DNA of 64,000 nucleotides from Bacteroidota bacterium (GTDB taxonomy: Bacteria; Bacteroidota; Bacteroidia; Flavobacteriales_D; Crocinitomicaceae): contig JASBTZ010000003.1 in NCBI GenBank assembly GCA_030148165.1, forward strand, positions 868,001-932,000. Reading direction: 5' to 3'. Under the pieces are notes generated by a model. It saw nothing but the letters and a program-made list of their open reading frames with translations, was not told where the DNA came from and ran no database searches. Positions 18,491 to 27,855 of the stretch are shown piece by piece. The translations under genes and the position numbers were made by a program. Numbering within the stretch: the first letter of the stretch is position 1; every line of letters starts with the position of its first letter.

Positions 18491-21106
18491 ATGACCGTAG
18501 CCGAAATAAGAAAACAATTTTTCGAGTATTTCAAGTCAAAGGGACATGAGATCGTACCGAGCGCTCCGATGGTGGTAAAAGATGATCCTACTCTGATGTT
18601 CATCAACGCAGGTATGAATCAGTTCAAAGATTACTTTCTTGGGAATGCAGTACCGAAAAACAGACGCATTGCTAACACACAGAAATGTCTTCGCGTATCC
18701 GGAAAGCACAACGACCTGGAAGAGGTAGGTGTTGATACTTATCATCACACCATGTTCGAAATGCTGGGCAACTGGTCATTTGGAGATTACTTTAAGGAAG
18801 ATGCCATCGGCTGGGCTTGGGAACTTCTTACCGAAGTCTATAAAATACCGATTGATCGACTCTACGTTACTGTATTTGAAGGTGATATGGGGGACGGTGT
18901 TCCCAGAGATGATGAAAGTATCACCTTTTGGAAGGAATACATTGCTGAAGATCGCATTGTTCTTGCTGACAAAAAAGACAACTTCTGGGAAATGGGAGAT
19001 GTTGGTCCTTGTGGACCGTGTACAGAGATTCATGTCGACCTGAGAAATGACGATGAGCGTCAGAAGGTTAATGGTTTAACACTTATCAATAAAGATCACC
19101 CACAAGTTATTGAGGTCTGGAATAATGTATTTATGGAGTTCAACCGTAAAGCAGACGGAAGTCTGGTTCCTCTTCCAGAAAAACATGTCGATACCGGAAT
19201 GGGATTGGAGAGGCTGGCGATGGTCTTGCAGGGAAAACAATCCAACTATGACACAGACCTTTTCCAATCGCTCATCTTCCACATGGAAGAAGCTTCGGGG
19301 AAGAGATACGGAAAAGATGAAGAAATCAATATTGCTTTAAGAGTCATAGCTGATCACGTCAGAGCTATATCTTTTTCCATTGCTGATGGACAGTTACCAT
19401 CAAATACCGGAGCGGGTTATGTAATCAGAAGGATTCTGAGACGAGCAGTCCGTTACGGATATCAATCGCTTGGATTGGATAAAAGCTTCCTCGCAGATTT
19501 GGCAATGGTACTTGCAGATCTTATGGGAGACCCATTCGAAGAGCTCTTGCAACAAAAAGAACTCATTCATAAAGTCATTAGCGAAGAAGAGGCCTCTTTC
19601 AGGGTAACGCTGGGCAAGGGAATTAATCGCTTTGAAAAGTATCTTCAGGATATCGACGCTCAAAAATCAAAAGTGGTTACAGGAGATTTCGCTTTCGAAT
19701 TGTATGACACGTTCGGATTCCCGTTAGACCTGACCGAATTGATGGCGCGTGAAAAAGGATTTGAAGTGGATCACATTCAGTTCGCTGAGCTCATGAAAGA
19801 ACAAAAAGATCGATCCAGAGCTGCGACAGCTATAGAGACTGAAGATTGGGTGGAATTACTGGAAGACAATGTAGAAGAGTTTATCGGTTATGACCAACTC
19901 GAAGCTGATGTACGTATCGTTAAATACAGAAAGGTCTCACAAAAAGGAAAGGATTTTTATCAACTGGTATTCAATCTGACGCCGTTCTATCCGGAAGGTG
20001 GTGGACAAGTTGGTGACACGGGATACATTGAAGCTGATGGAAAGAAAACCAGCATTGTTGATACAAAGAAAGAAAATAACCTGATCATTCATTTTACCAA
20101 AGAATTACCTGCTGAACCAAAGGCTCTTTTTAAGGCAGTTGTAAGTCAATCGAAACGTAAAGCGACAGAGAAGAATCATTCAGCCACGCATTTGCTACAT
20201 CATGCGCTTCGAAGGGTATTAGGTGATCATGTTGAGCAAAAAGGATCTTTAGTACATCCTGAATACTTGCGATTCGACTTCTCCCATTTTGAAAAGGTTA
20301 GCGATGAGCAATTAAAGGAAATTCAGAAGATCGTTTCAGATGACATTCGCTCGAATCAGGCTTTGGAAGAGAAGCGTAACTATCCTTTGCAAAAAGCGAA
20401 AGAGATGGGCGCGATGGCTCTCTTTGGTGAGAAGTATGGCGATACGGTTCGGGTGATTCAATTCGGAGAGTCAGTAGAGCTTTGCGGTGGGACACATGTT
20501 CAGGCGACAGGAGAGATCGGACTCTTTATCATTACCAGCGAAGCGGCAGTTGCAGCAGGTATCCGAAGAATTGAAGCCATTACCGGACAGACGGCAGAAA
20601 GTTACTATCAGAAAAAGGTTGAACTATTAAATGAATTGAATGACGCGCTGAAGCATCCAAAAGATATGCTAAAAGCCGTGACGGATCTTCAGAAAAAGAA
20701 TCAGCAGCTGACAAAGGAGCTTGAGCAATTTCAAAAAGATAAGGCGAAGAATATTAAGGGTGATCTCAAAGCTAAGATTGAAGCGAGCAATGGAATCAAT
20801 GTATTATCCGATATCGTCGAGCTTGATGGTGGATCAATCAAAGATATCCTGTTCCAGTTGAAAGGTGAAGTTGATAATTTCGTTGGAATACTCGGAGGAG
20901 TAAGCGACGATAAATGTAGCCTGAGCATCATTGTATCGGACGAGCTCGTGAAGTCAAAAGATATCCACGCGGGAAATATTATTCGCGAGGTCTCGAAACA
21001 TATTAAAGGTGGTGGCGGTGGACAACCATTCTTTGCTACCGCGGGTGGTAAAGATGCTTCTGGTCTGGAAAAGGCGATAGAAGAAGTCAAAGCGAAACTG
21101 CAATAA
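18491..21106 (+). CDS. alaS: Alanine--tRNA ligase
   Basis: An 871-residue class II synthetase charging tRNA-Ala. Order of domains: catalytic core (N-terminus through the FINAGMNQFKDYFLG motif and EVWNNVFMEFNR), tRNA recognition region, editing domain with the zinc-site pair HSATHLLHH and CGGTH, and the C-terminal oligomerisation domain ending with the Gly-rich segment GGGGGQPFFATAGGKD. The length is normal and no key motif is missing. A glycosyltransferase gene starts 1 base after the stop, so the two are co-transcribed and perhaps translationally coupled. Confidence 0.98.
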   Translation: MTVAEIRKQFFEYFKSKGHEIVPSAPMVVKDDPTLMFINAGMNQFKDYFLGNAVPKNRRIANTQKCLRVSGKHNDLEEVGVDTYHHTMFEMLGNWSFGDYFKEDAIGWAWELLTEVYKIPIDRLYVTVFEGDMGDGVPRDDESITFWKEYIAEDRIVLADKKDNFWEMGDVGPCGPCTEIHVDLRNDDERQKVNGLTLINKDHPQVIEVWNNVFMEFNRKADGSLVPLPEKHVDTGMGLERLAMVLQGKQSNYDTDLFQSLIFHMEEASGKRYGKDEEINIALRVIADHVRAISFSIADGQLPSNTGAGYVIRRILRRAVRYGYQSLGLDKSFLADLAMVLADLMGDPFEELLQQKELIHKVISEEEASFRVTLGKGINRFEKYLQDIDAQKSKVVTGDFAFELYDTFGFPLDLTELMAREKGFEVDHIQFAELMKEQKDRSRAATAIETEDWVELLEDNVEEFIGYDQLEADVRIVKYRKVSQKGKDFYQLVFNLTPFYPEGGGQVGDTGYIEADGKKTSIVDTKKENNLIIHFTKELPAEPKALFKAVVSQSKRKATEKNHSATHLLHHALRRVLGDHVEQKGSLVHPEYLRFDFSHFEKVSDEQLKEIQKIVSDDIRSNQALEEKRNYPLQKAKEMGAMALFGEKYGDTVRVIQFGESVELCGGTHVQATGEIGLFIITSEAAVAAGIRRIEAITGQTAESYYQKKVELLNELNDALKHPKDMLKAVTDLQKKNQQLTKELEQFQKDKAKNIKGDLKAKIEASNGINVLSDIVELDGGSIKDILFQLKGEVDNFVGILGGVSDDKCSLSIIVSDELVKSKDIHAGNIIREVSKHIKGGGGGQPFFATAGGKDASGLEKAIEEVKAKLQ

Positions 21107-21107
21107 A

Positions 21108-22382
21108 TTGAGTGATAAGAAGCATGTACTATTGATCACGTATTACTGGCCTCCGTCAGGTGGTGCAGGCGTTCATCGATGGTTGCGCTTCTCGAAATAC
21201 TTGGCTGAGAACAATTGTAATCTCACCGTTTATTGTCCGGATGATGCTGCCTGGCCTATACGAGATGAGGCATTGATGCAGGAAGTTCCAGAAAATATTA
21301 CGGTCATTCGACGTGGAATCTTCGAACCACATAAATATCTGGGAGGAAGTAAAAGTACAGGCGTTGGCTTCACCGAAGAAAAAAGTCCTTCTGCTTTTAA
21401 AAAGTTTATCATCTGGGTTCGTGGTAATATGTTCATTCCTGATTCCAGAGCATTCTGGATCAAACCGAGCATTCGATTCTTATCTAAGTACCTGAAGGAC
21501 CATCCCGAAATAGACACGATTATATCCACAGGACCACCGCACAGCACCCACTTAATCGCACGCGGTTTAAAGAAGCAATTTAAGCTGAAATGGATCGCTG
21601 ATTTCAGAGACCCCTGGACACAGATTGATTTCTACGAGCAATTAGCAACGGGTAAAAAGGCGGATGCTAAACACAAGCAGCTGGAAAAAGCAGTTCTAAA
21701 CGAAGCAGATGAAGTGGTGACAATCAGTGATTCATGTGCTGATGGCTTCAAAGAAATTGTTGACAGGGATATAAAGGTGATAACGAATGGTTATGAGTTT
21801 CCCGATTTCAATGAAAACGAAGTTCAATTAGACGAAGCATTCACGATCGTTCACTTCGGTTCGATGCCATTCGCTAGAAATCCACTTGTGCTATGGAAGG
21901 CTTTGGGTGAGCTAAAAAAAGAGGACCATCCTATAAAAAGTAAGCTTAAGATCAGGCTGATTGGAACGGTAGATTATCAGGTAATCAACTCCATGAACGA
22001 AAATGGATTGGAAGAATTTCTGGAGCAAGTTCCTCCTGTTAGTCATAACGAAAGCATTCAGATGCAGCGTCAGTCACAATTATTGCTTTTAGTGGCGAAT
22101 AATACAGGAGTTGTCAAGGGAATTCTCACCGGTAAGTTCTTCGAATACCTCGGAGCAAAGCGTCCGATCCTGGCTATCGGATTAAAAAACAGTGATCTTG
22201 AGGCGGCCATGAATTCGACGAATGCGGGTAAATTCATCGGATTTGAGGAAGTAACCGCGATGAAAGAAGTACTTATCAACTATTTTAACGAATACACACA
22301 AGGAGAGCTAAAATCACAGAGCACAAACCTGGAGCAGTATCATTCGGCAACGTTAGCTACTGAATTTGTTAAGTTATTTTAA
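21108..22382 (+). CDS. Glycosyltransferase (GT4/GT-B type), TTG start
   Basis: A 424-residue GT-B fold glycosyltransferase. The N-terminal domain starts HVLLITYYWPPSGGAGVHRW, typical of GT4-like enzymes of Bacteroidota; the C-terminal half contains the nucleotide-sugar-binding region around GILTGKFFEYLGAKRPILAIG. No membrane segment is evident. The start is TTG: it lies 1 base after the alaS stop, and the conserved N-terminal strand begins only a few codons later, leaving no room for an ATG. It probably acts in surface polysaccharide or lipid-linked glycan synthesis; the substrate is unknown. Confidence 0.88.
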   Translation: MSDKKHVLLITYYWPPSGGAGVHRWLRFSKYLAENNCNLTVYCPDDAAWPIRDEALMQEVPENITVIRRGIFEPHKYLGGSKSTGVGFTEEKSPSAFKKFIIWVRGNMFIPDSRAFWIKPSIRFLSKYLKDHPEIDTIISTGPPHSTHLIARGLKKQFKLKWIADFRDPWTQIDFYEQLATGKKADAKHKQLEKAVLNEADEVVTISDSCADGFKEIVDRDIKVITNGYEFPDFNENEVQLDEAFTIVHFGSMPFARNPLVLWKALGELKKEDHPIKSKLKIRLIGTVDYQVINSMNENGLEEFLEQVPPVSHNESIQMQRQSQLLLLVANNTGVVKGILTGKFFEYLGAKRPILAIGLKNSDLEAAMNSTNAGKFIGFEEVTAMKEVLINYFNEYTQGELKSQSTNLEQYHSATLATEFVKLF

Positions 22383-22420
22383 TAGAATAATAGTGTAACT
22401 AATTCGTAATAAAGATTTTG

Positions 22421-22428
22421 TATATTTG
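22421..22428 (+). promoter_or_regulatory. Probable -7 promoter element
   Basis: TATATTTG matches TAnnTTTG and lies 14 bases before the ATG of the small exported protein gene. No convincing -33 element was found at the usual distance. Confidence 0.45.
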
Positions 22429-22442
22429 CAGATAGAATCGCT

Positions 22443-22946
22443 ATGAAGTACTATATAATGACATTGGTTTCTATTGTGGTGGTATTGGGTATCAAATCCT
22501 ATACGATCAACGCGCAGCAGACCCCTGTGGATGATGTTGAGGTAGAGCTAATGGCTAGTAGCGAGTTGTTGAACAAGGCGGACACGATCCGACATCAGAA
22601 GATGATCAAACGTTTTGTTGTTGGACTGGAGAAATCAGAAGTACTTTACGGTAAGTTTACAGGTCCGGCTAATATTCCAAATAAAGTCTATCAGGATTAC
22701 GAGCGAATTCAGCGTGTTGGAACGAAGGAAGAATTAAATAGTCTGATGACACATAATTCTCCGGTAGTTCGACTGTACGCACAGCGTGCGTTGATGAACA
22801 ACAACATGGAAATGGATCGTGTAGCGGTAGAGTATCTTGTAAATGATACAACAACGATCATGTATCACGACGGATTTGACATCAAGTTGGAAACCGTTGG
22901 TGATATCGCATCTGAACAGCTATTTGCTGTTGCCAACGAATTTTAA
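22443..22946 (+). CDS. Small exported protein of unknown function
   Basis: 167 residues with an N-terminal signal segment (about 5-24, ending INAQ). The rest is mainly helical and includes SPVVRLYAQRALMNNNM, which looks like one HEAT-like helical repeat. A good -7 promoter element lies just upstream. It is convergent with the response-regulator gene, 17 bases apart. I do not recognise the family; it may be periplasmic. Confidence 0.75.
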   Translation: MKYYIMTLVSIVVVLGIKSYTINAQQTPVDDVEVELMASSELLNKADTIRHQKMIKRFVVGLEKSEVLYGKFTGPANIPNKVYQDYERIQRVGTKEELNSLMTHNSPVVRLYAQRALMNNNMEMDRVAVEYLVNDTTTIMYHDGFDIKLETVGDIASEQLFAVANEF

Positions 22947-22963
22947 TCAGAATCTTTCTTCGA

Positions 22964-24142
22964 TTATGCTTTTGCTGCCTGCGGGTTGGCAAACAACTTT
23001 ACATCTGAATCTGTAATCGTTTCGGCTCCAAGAATGATCAGACGTTCCACGATATTTCTCAGCTCACGAATGTTACCCGTCCAGTTGATCTTTTGAAGCT
23101 CTTTCAATGCTTTCGGATCGAATTCTTTTCGCGCAATTCCATGCTCTGAACAGATCATAGTCATGAAGTGCTCTGCTAGTAAAGGTATGTCATCTTTTCG
23201 TTCGTTCAATGAAGGGACATGGATCAGGATAACAGCCAATCGATGATATAAATCTTCACGGAAGTTTCCTTCTTCAATTTCTTTTCGAAGATCCTTATTC
23301 GTCGCTGCAACCACACGTGCGTTTACTTTAATATCTTTCTCCCCTCCTACTCGTTGGATAACATTCTCCTGAAGGGCTCTCAGCACTTTCGCCTGAGCGC
23401 TTGCCGACATGTCTCCGATCTCATCAAGGAACAACGTTCCTCCCGATGCTAATTCAAACTTTCCTTTCTTTTGTTTCACAGCCGAGGTAAATGCTCCTTT
23501 TTCGTGTCCGAATAATTCACTCTCGATCAGTTCTGATGGAATAGCAGCACAGTTCACCTCGATAAACGGGTTTCCTTTACGGTCGCTGTTATCGTGAAGC
23601 GATCTCGCAACAAGCTCTTTACCTGTACCGTTCTCGCCTGTGATCAAAACACGTGCATCCGATGGCGCCACTTTTTCGATCATTTCTTTGATACCCATGA
23701 TCTCTTCCGTTTCACCGATAATAGATGATCCTTTGAATTTGTTGACTGTCTTTTTCAAGACCTTCTTTTCTTCAACAAGCGCAGTCCTGTCACCGGCATT
23801 TCTGATAGTAACAAGAATACGATTCAGATCCAACGGCTTCTCAATAAAGTCAAATGCTCCTTTTTTAATTGCCTGGACCGCAGTTTCGACATTCCCGTGT
23901 CCACTGATCATAATAACAGGTGATTCTACTTTCGATTTTAAGAGGCCATCGAGGACTTCCATTCCATCCATCTCCGGCATTTTGATATCACAGAAGATAA
24001 TGTCATAGTTATCCGCTTTTGCTTTATCGAGACCTTCTTTCCCATTTTCTGCTTCGTCTACTTCAAATTCCTCGAATTCAAGAATTTCACGTAACGCTCT
24101 TCGGATAGCTCTTTCGTCATCAATGATTAAAATCTTACTCAT
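22964..24142 (-). CDS. Sigma-54-dependent response regulator without DNA-binding domain
   Basis: 392 residues in two domains. The receiver (1-120) has the acidic pocket DD at 8-9, phospho-acceptor D52 and lysine in the EKPLD motif (about 102). The AAA+ domain (about 140-372) has Walker A GENGTGKE (169-176), Walker B GGTLFLDEIGD (234-244) and the sigma-54 loop at 216-221, which reads GAFTSA instead of GAFTGA. The protein ends about 20 residues after the AAA+ domain, so the usual Fis-type helix-turn-helix is missing. It should respond to phosphorylation and remodel sigma-54 polymerase, perhaps from solution or with a partner. No histidine kinase is adjacent. It follows the Ppx/GppA gene after 33 bases. 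Confidence 0.95.
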   Translation of the reverse strand: MSKILIIDDERAIRRALREILEFEEFEVDEAENGKEGLDKAKADNYDIIFCDIKMPEMDGMEVLDGLLKSKVESPVIMISGHGNVETAVQAIKKGAFDFIEKPLDLNRILVTIRNAGDRTALVEEKKVLKKTVNKFKGSSIIGETEEIMGIKEMIEKVAPSDARVLITGENGTGKELVARSLHDNSDRKGNPFIEVNCAAIPSELIESELFGHEKGAFTSAVKQKKGKFELASGGTLFLDEIGDMSASAQAKVLRALQENVIQRVGGEKDIKVNARVVAATNKDLRKEIEEGNFREDLYHRLAVILIHVPSLNERKDDIPLLAEHFMTMICSEHGIARKEFDPKALKELQKINWTGNIRELRNIVERLIILGAETITDSDVKLFANPQAAKA

Positions 24143-24175
24143 AGAACTCTATTTTTGATAAAGATAATTAACAAT

Positions 24176-25060
24176 TTAGGAAATAAAAGCACCTTCTTTT
24201 AGAGAATATGGCGAGACCCAAACCCGCTGTATTCCCAGCTTCTCAATGACCCACTTTATTTTCATTGCTCCGACCGGAAGCATTTTCTTTCTCATATCAA
24301 TGATCCAGGGGTGATCGACCCTTTCCTGATAGCTCGCATGTATAGACCACTCTAAAACATGCATCAATTCGTCGAATGGAATCTCAATGGAAATATGGTG
24401 ACTTTTAAATTGGGTTTCTTCAACCATTTCGTAGAACGTTTCAAAGGTTCCTGAGGCACCAACGAGTGCAGAGCAATTCATGCCCTCTAATTCATTGCCA
24501 ACTGCTTCTTCCAAAAAATCATAGACTTGCCTGTGATGTTCGGCGGTGTAATTCAGCGGAGAACCAATAGACTGATAGATTCGCGAAACTCCAATATTCA
24601 ACGAAACAATTCTCTTGAATCCGTCATGATCAGCCAATACAAATTCGGTACTACCACCACCGATATCCATTATGACCGATGTTTCATAAAAATGGTGTGT
24701 CAGTCCAACTCCTTTATATATTAATAAACCTTCTTCCGGTCCGCTAACCAGCTTAATCTCAATACCGAGCCGATTGTACACATCATCAATAAACTCTTGA
24801 CCATTGCTTGCTCCGCGAACCGCTGAAGTAGCATAACCTGTAATAGAACTTATCTCGTAGCCTTCTGCCTTCTCTTTGAATTTAGTAAGCGCATTAATCG
24901 CCCGGGCGTATGCATCCTGTGCGATAACTCCCTCGTTGATTCCACCCATGCCCAGCATGACAGGTACGCGTTCGGAGTGAATAAGAACGAACTTGCCGTC
25001 TTTCATTTCACCTATTAACAGGTTAAAGGTGTTGGTGCCAAGATCGATTACTGCTTTCAA
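24176..25060 (-). CDS. Ppx/GppA phosphatase family protein
   Basis: A 294-residue protein of the ASKHA fold. It has the phosphate-binding loop near the start (DLGTNTFNLLI), the second glycine-rich loop MDIGGGSTEFVLAD, and YATSAVRGASNGQEF. Members hydrolyse polyphosphate from the end or remove a phosphate from pppGpp. The length (about 300 aa) fits the short exopolyphosphatase type without the C-terminal HD domain. It lies 6 bases after an ABC-2 permease gene and before the sigma-54 response regulator, so it may be part of a stress or phosphate-related operon. Confidence 0.92.
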   Translation of the reverse strand: MKAVIDLGTNTFNLLIGEMKDGKFVLIHSERVPVMLGMGGINEGVIAQDAYARAINALTKFKEKAEGYEISSITGYATSAVRGASNGQEFIDDVYNRLGIEIKLVSGPEEGLLIYKGVGLTHHFYETSVIMDIGGGSTEFVLADHDGFKRIVSLNIGVSRIYQSIGSPLNYTAEHHRQVYDFLEEAVGNELEGMNCSALVGASGTFETFYEMVEETQFKSHHISIEIPFDELMHVLEWSIHASYQERVDHPWIIDMRKKMLPVGAMKIKWVIEKLGIQRVWVSPYSLKEGAFIS

Positions 25061-25066
25061 TACATG

Positions 25067-26401
25067 TTATGTTTTACGTAACCATTTCAACATATGCCTG
25101 AGCCTCAAACGATGTCCGAATTGTAGAATACCATTCTTGTACAAGCGAGATGCGATTGCCAACATAATAAAAGAGCTAATAAGCAGAATGATAAAAGCCA
25201 ACCACAACTCATAGGCATGACCCGGTTCATACCCCTGGGCCAGTTTCACCATGACCACTACAGGTGATGTAAAGGGCAGGTAATGCAAAACGGCACTCAG
25301 GTCTGATTCCGGATTATTCATAAAGTTATAGCCTGCGAAAAGGGCAAAACAAAGCAAGAAAATCAGCGGAATAATGAATTGTTGTCCATCGCTCTCTGAT
25401 CCCATCGTTGCACCTACAGCAGCGAATAAAGCACCATAAAACATGTATCCTGCTAAGAAGAACATGATGAAGTAGCCTGTTTGTGCGAAGAACTGAATGC
25501 GTTCATAGATCAGATTGACAAATTCGTTGTATTCTTTAACAGTAAAGTATCGCTCCTGATAACTTTCATCTCCCACAGATAGGTTTGCGGCACTCATATT
25601 TGCCGGATCTAACATATCAGGAAATAAGGTTTCGCGCATGAGATATAATCCGAGTCCGATAACAACAATCCAAATAAAGAACTGAATAAACGCCGATAAA
25701 CCAATCCCTATCAATTTACCGGTAAGCATCTGATTTGGCTTAACTGATGCCAATACGACCTCAACAATTCTGCTACTTTTCTCCTTGGAAACGCTTCGCA
25801 AGATGGTCATTCCGAACAAGAAAATAAATGCGAAGATCATCGTTCCATAAGTAAATCCAACCCAACCCCGAAGATCAGAAGCTTCATCATTCGGATCATA
25901 TACATTCTTGAAACTAACATTTAGGGGCTGTTTGATCTTCAGGTAATCTTTGATCGACAGATTAGAGGTCTCCTCCACCATGATCTCTTCCAAGCGCCTT
26001 TCATATTGATACTTCACCATCGTCTGCATTCGAACAGATGGTTCATTTCGATAAAACACGAAAGCCGTTTTATTAGATATCACTTTCTCATTGACATCGA
26101 GCATTGCGTCATACTTCTGGTATCGTTTACCGTCACGGAAATCTTCTATTTCCAATACCGCATCAACGAAATCATATTGGATCGAAACATCTTCGTCCAG
26201 CATAATTCGGTTTTCGAGGATTCCTTTGGAGTCGGAAACCAGCACTTTCCATTCTTGTTTGTGAGAACCACCCATGGTAAACAAAAGGTAGATCACGGCT
26301 AATACCAAAATTGGTCCCAACAACGAAAACAAAACAAATGATCTTGTTCCGATGCGCTCTTTAAATTCACGCATGGCTATTAAGAGACTATTCCGCATCA
26401 C
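25067..26401 (-). CDS. ABC-2 type transporter permease (NatB-like)
   Basis: A 444-residue membrane protein with an N-terminal hydrophobic segment (about 22-44), a large extracytoplasmic domain (about 45-175) and five or more hydrophobic helices (about 180 onward, including GWVGFTYGTMIFAFIFLFGMT and PLIFLLCFALFAGYN). This is the ABC-2/NatB pattern. It starts with ATG overlapping the ATPase gene by 14 bases, so the two are coupled and form one exporter. The cargo cannot be read from the sequence; NatAB-type systems have been linked to sodium, antibiotics and other stress. Confidence 0.9.
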   Translation of the reverse strand: MMRNSLLIAMREFKERIGTRSFVLFSLLGPILVLAVIYLLFTMGGSHKQEWKVLVSDSKGILENRIMLDEDVSIQYDFVDAVLEIEDFRDGKRYQKYDAMLDVNEKVISNKTAFVFYRNEPSVRMQTMVKYQYERRLEEIMVEETSNLSIKDYLKIKQPLNVSFKNVYDPNDEASDLRGWVGFTYGTMIFAFIFLFGMTILRSVSKEKSSRIVEVVLASVKPNQMLTGKLIGIGLSAFIQFFIWIVVIGLGLYLMRETLFPDMLDPANMSAANLSVGDESYQERYFTVKEYNEFVNLIYERIQFFAQTGYFIMFFLAGYMFYGALFAAVGATMGSESDGQQFIIPLIFLLCFALFAGYNFMNNPESDLSAVLHYLPFTSPVVVMVKLAQGYEPGHAYELWLAFIILLISSFIMLAIASRLYKNGILQFGHRLRLRHMLKWLRKT

Positions 26402-27320
26402 TCACCTCCTCTCTTGGTTTAACCAGATCCATAAACACGTCTTGCATCGATGGCAACACTTCCCAGGCTGCTTCGATCTGCACCTGACCGATAAGTACTT
26501 TCAAGAGGTCTTCAAAAGAGCTTTCATTTCTCATTCGAAGTCGAACCACAAAGCGGTCATCTCCTAAAATATCTTTGTCAACTACTTCAAAGCCTGTCCA
26601 AAGTGCATTTACGAATGCAATCATACTCCCTCTGAAACGGACGCTGTAAAGTCCCATTTTGCGTTCTTCCTGTAGTGTAGACACCCTTCCTTCAGCAACC
26701 TTAACCGCATTATTAATCAAAGCTGCACGATCACAGATCTCCTCAACGGATTTCATATTGTGTGTTGAAAGTATGATGGTACGACCATCCGCACGCATTT
26801 CAATCAGAGTCTGCTTAATCAACTCCACATTCACCGGATCAAATCCACTGAATGGTTCGTCAAGAATCAACAATTTGGGCTCATGCAGAATGGTACAAAT
26901 GAACTGAACCTTCTGAGCCATTCCCTTGGAGAGCTCTTCAATTCGCTTTTTTCGCCATTCATTAATTCCAAAACGATCAAACCAATAATCGATCTTGGTC
27001 TTGACATCGTGTTTTGATAATCCTTTCAATCTTCCTAAAAAAATGGCGTGTGCCTCCACAGTCATACTGCGATAAAGTCCACGTTCTTCAGGCAGATACC
27101 CGATCTCGAGCAGATTTTTCTCTGTCATCAGATCACCGTTGAAACGAATCACTCCACTGTCTTGTTCGACGATGCGATTTATGATTCGAATCAGCGTAGT
27201 CTTACCGGCTCCATTAGGACCAAGCAGTCCAAAAATCTCTCCTTTATTCACGTGAATAGAAACATCTTTAAGCGCCTCTTTCCGGTAAAAGGACTTGCTG
27301 ATATCTTTTACGTCAAGCAT
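26388..27320 (-). CDS. ABC transporter ATP-binding protein (NatA-like)
   Basis: A 310-residue ATPase with Walker A GPNGAGKT (34-41), the ABC signature ELSKGMAQK (about 128-136), Walker B LLILDEPFSGFDP, and the switch histidine in STHNMKSVEE. The last 90 residues form the extra C-terminal domain often found in ABC-2 exporters of this type. It is the first gene of ATPase-permease-Ppx/GppA-response regulator, all on the minus strand. A near-perfect palindrome lies in the divergent region upstream. Confidence 0.95.
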   Translation of the reverse strand: MLDVKDISKSFYRKEALKDVSIHVNKGEIFGLLGPNGAGKTTLIRIINRIVEQDSGVIRFNGDLMTEKNLLEIGYLPEERGLYRSMTVEAHAIFLGRLKGLSKHDVKTKIDYWFDRFGINEWRKKRIEELSKGMAQKVQFICTILHEPKLLILDEPFSGFDPVNVELIKQTLIEMRADGRTIILSTHNMKSVEEICDRAALINNAVKVAEGRVSTLQEERKMGLYSVRFRGSMIAFVNALWTGFEVVDKDILGDDRFVVRLRMRNESSFEDLLKVLIGQVQIEAAWEVLPSMQDVFMDLVKPREEVSDAE

Positions 27321-27403
27321 AGTGTGAATATAACAAAAGGATTTCTTCAGGTAACGATTGTGTTGAAAGATTAACTAACAGCAGTTTATTAATTCACGTA
27401 GCG

Positions 27404-27421
27404 CTAAATTATGTAATTTAG
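27404..27421. promoter_or_regulatory. 18-base palindrome in divergent promoter region
   Basis: CTAAATTA-TG-TAATTTAG is a perfect 8-bp inverted repeat, flanked by AGC...GCT that extends it imperfectly to 27400-27427. It lies between the ABC exporter genes and a small plus-strand gene, 20 bases from the latter's ATG. It is well placed to be an operator for one or both directions. Confidence 0.45.
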
Positions 27422-27441
27422 AGTGCTAAGCTATTCACCAA

Positions 27442-27852
27442 ATGTCAGAAAAAACTGTCATAGAGACGATTGAGACTCAGGCACATCGCATTATTATCGA
27501 AGGAGACGGTATTATCCGGGTTTATAGTAAACCAAGTCATATTACGTTAGCTGATGTTAAAACCTTGTTAGACAAGTTAGGTGAAATCCGGACAACTGAT
27601 AGTGGCTTGATTGTTCTTATGGACCCGACAGAGGAAAATTCGATGACAATAGAAGCCAGAAACTACATAATCAGAAATATGAAAACTCAACTAGCATGTC
27701 TGGTGATCATTTCAAGGAAGAAATTTGTGCGGACGATTTTCAGTATTGTGAGTTCTGTCAAAAATATAGGTGTAAATATGAAAATGGCGAAGAGTGAAAA
27801 AGAAGGTGAAAATTGGATCTTCAATGAATACTTCTCACAAGTAAAAGAATAA
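27442..27852 (+). CDS. Small cytoplasmic protein, possible STAS/SpoIIAA-like fold
   Basis: 136 residues, no signal or membrane helix. The pattern of strands and helices (RIIIEGDGIIRVYSK, VKTLLDKLGEI, GLIVLMDPTEEN, ACLVIISRKKFVRTIFSI) looks like a STAS or SpoIIAA-like domain, but I cannot name the family with confidence. It starts 3 bases before the next gene's ATG, so the two are probably coupled. It is divergent from the ABC exporter, sharing a palindromic intergenic region. Confidence 0.7.
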   Translation: MSEKTVIETIETQAHRIIIEGDGIIRVYSKPSHITLADVKTLLDKLGEIRTTDSGLIVLMDPTEENSMTIEARNYIIRNMKTQLACLVIISRKKFVRTIFSIVSSVKNIGVNMKMAKSEKEGENWIFNEYFSQVKE

Positions 27853-27855
27853 TTC

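Noticed and set aside
20731-21090. Open frame antisense to the end of alaS
   Set aside because: Pro/Ser-rich shadow of the alaS C-terminal domain with no start context.
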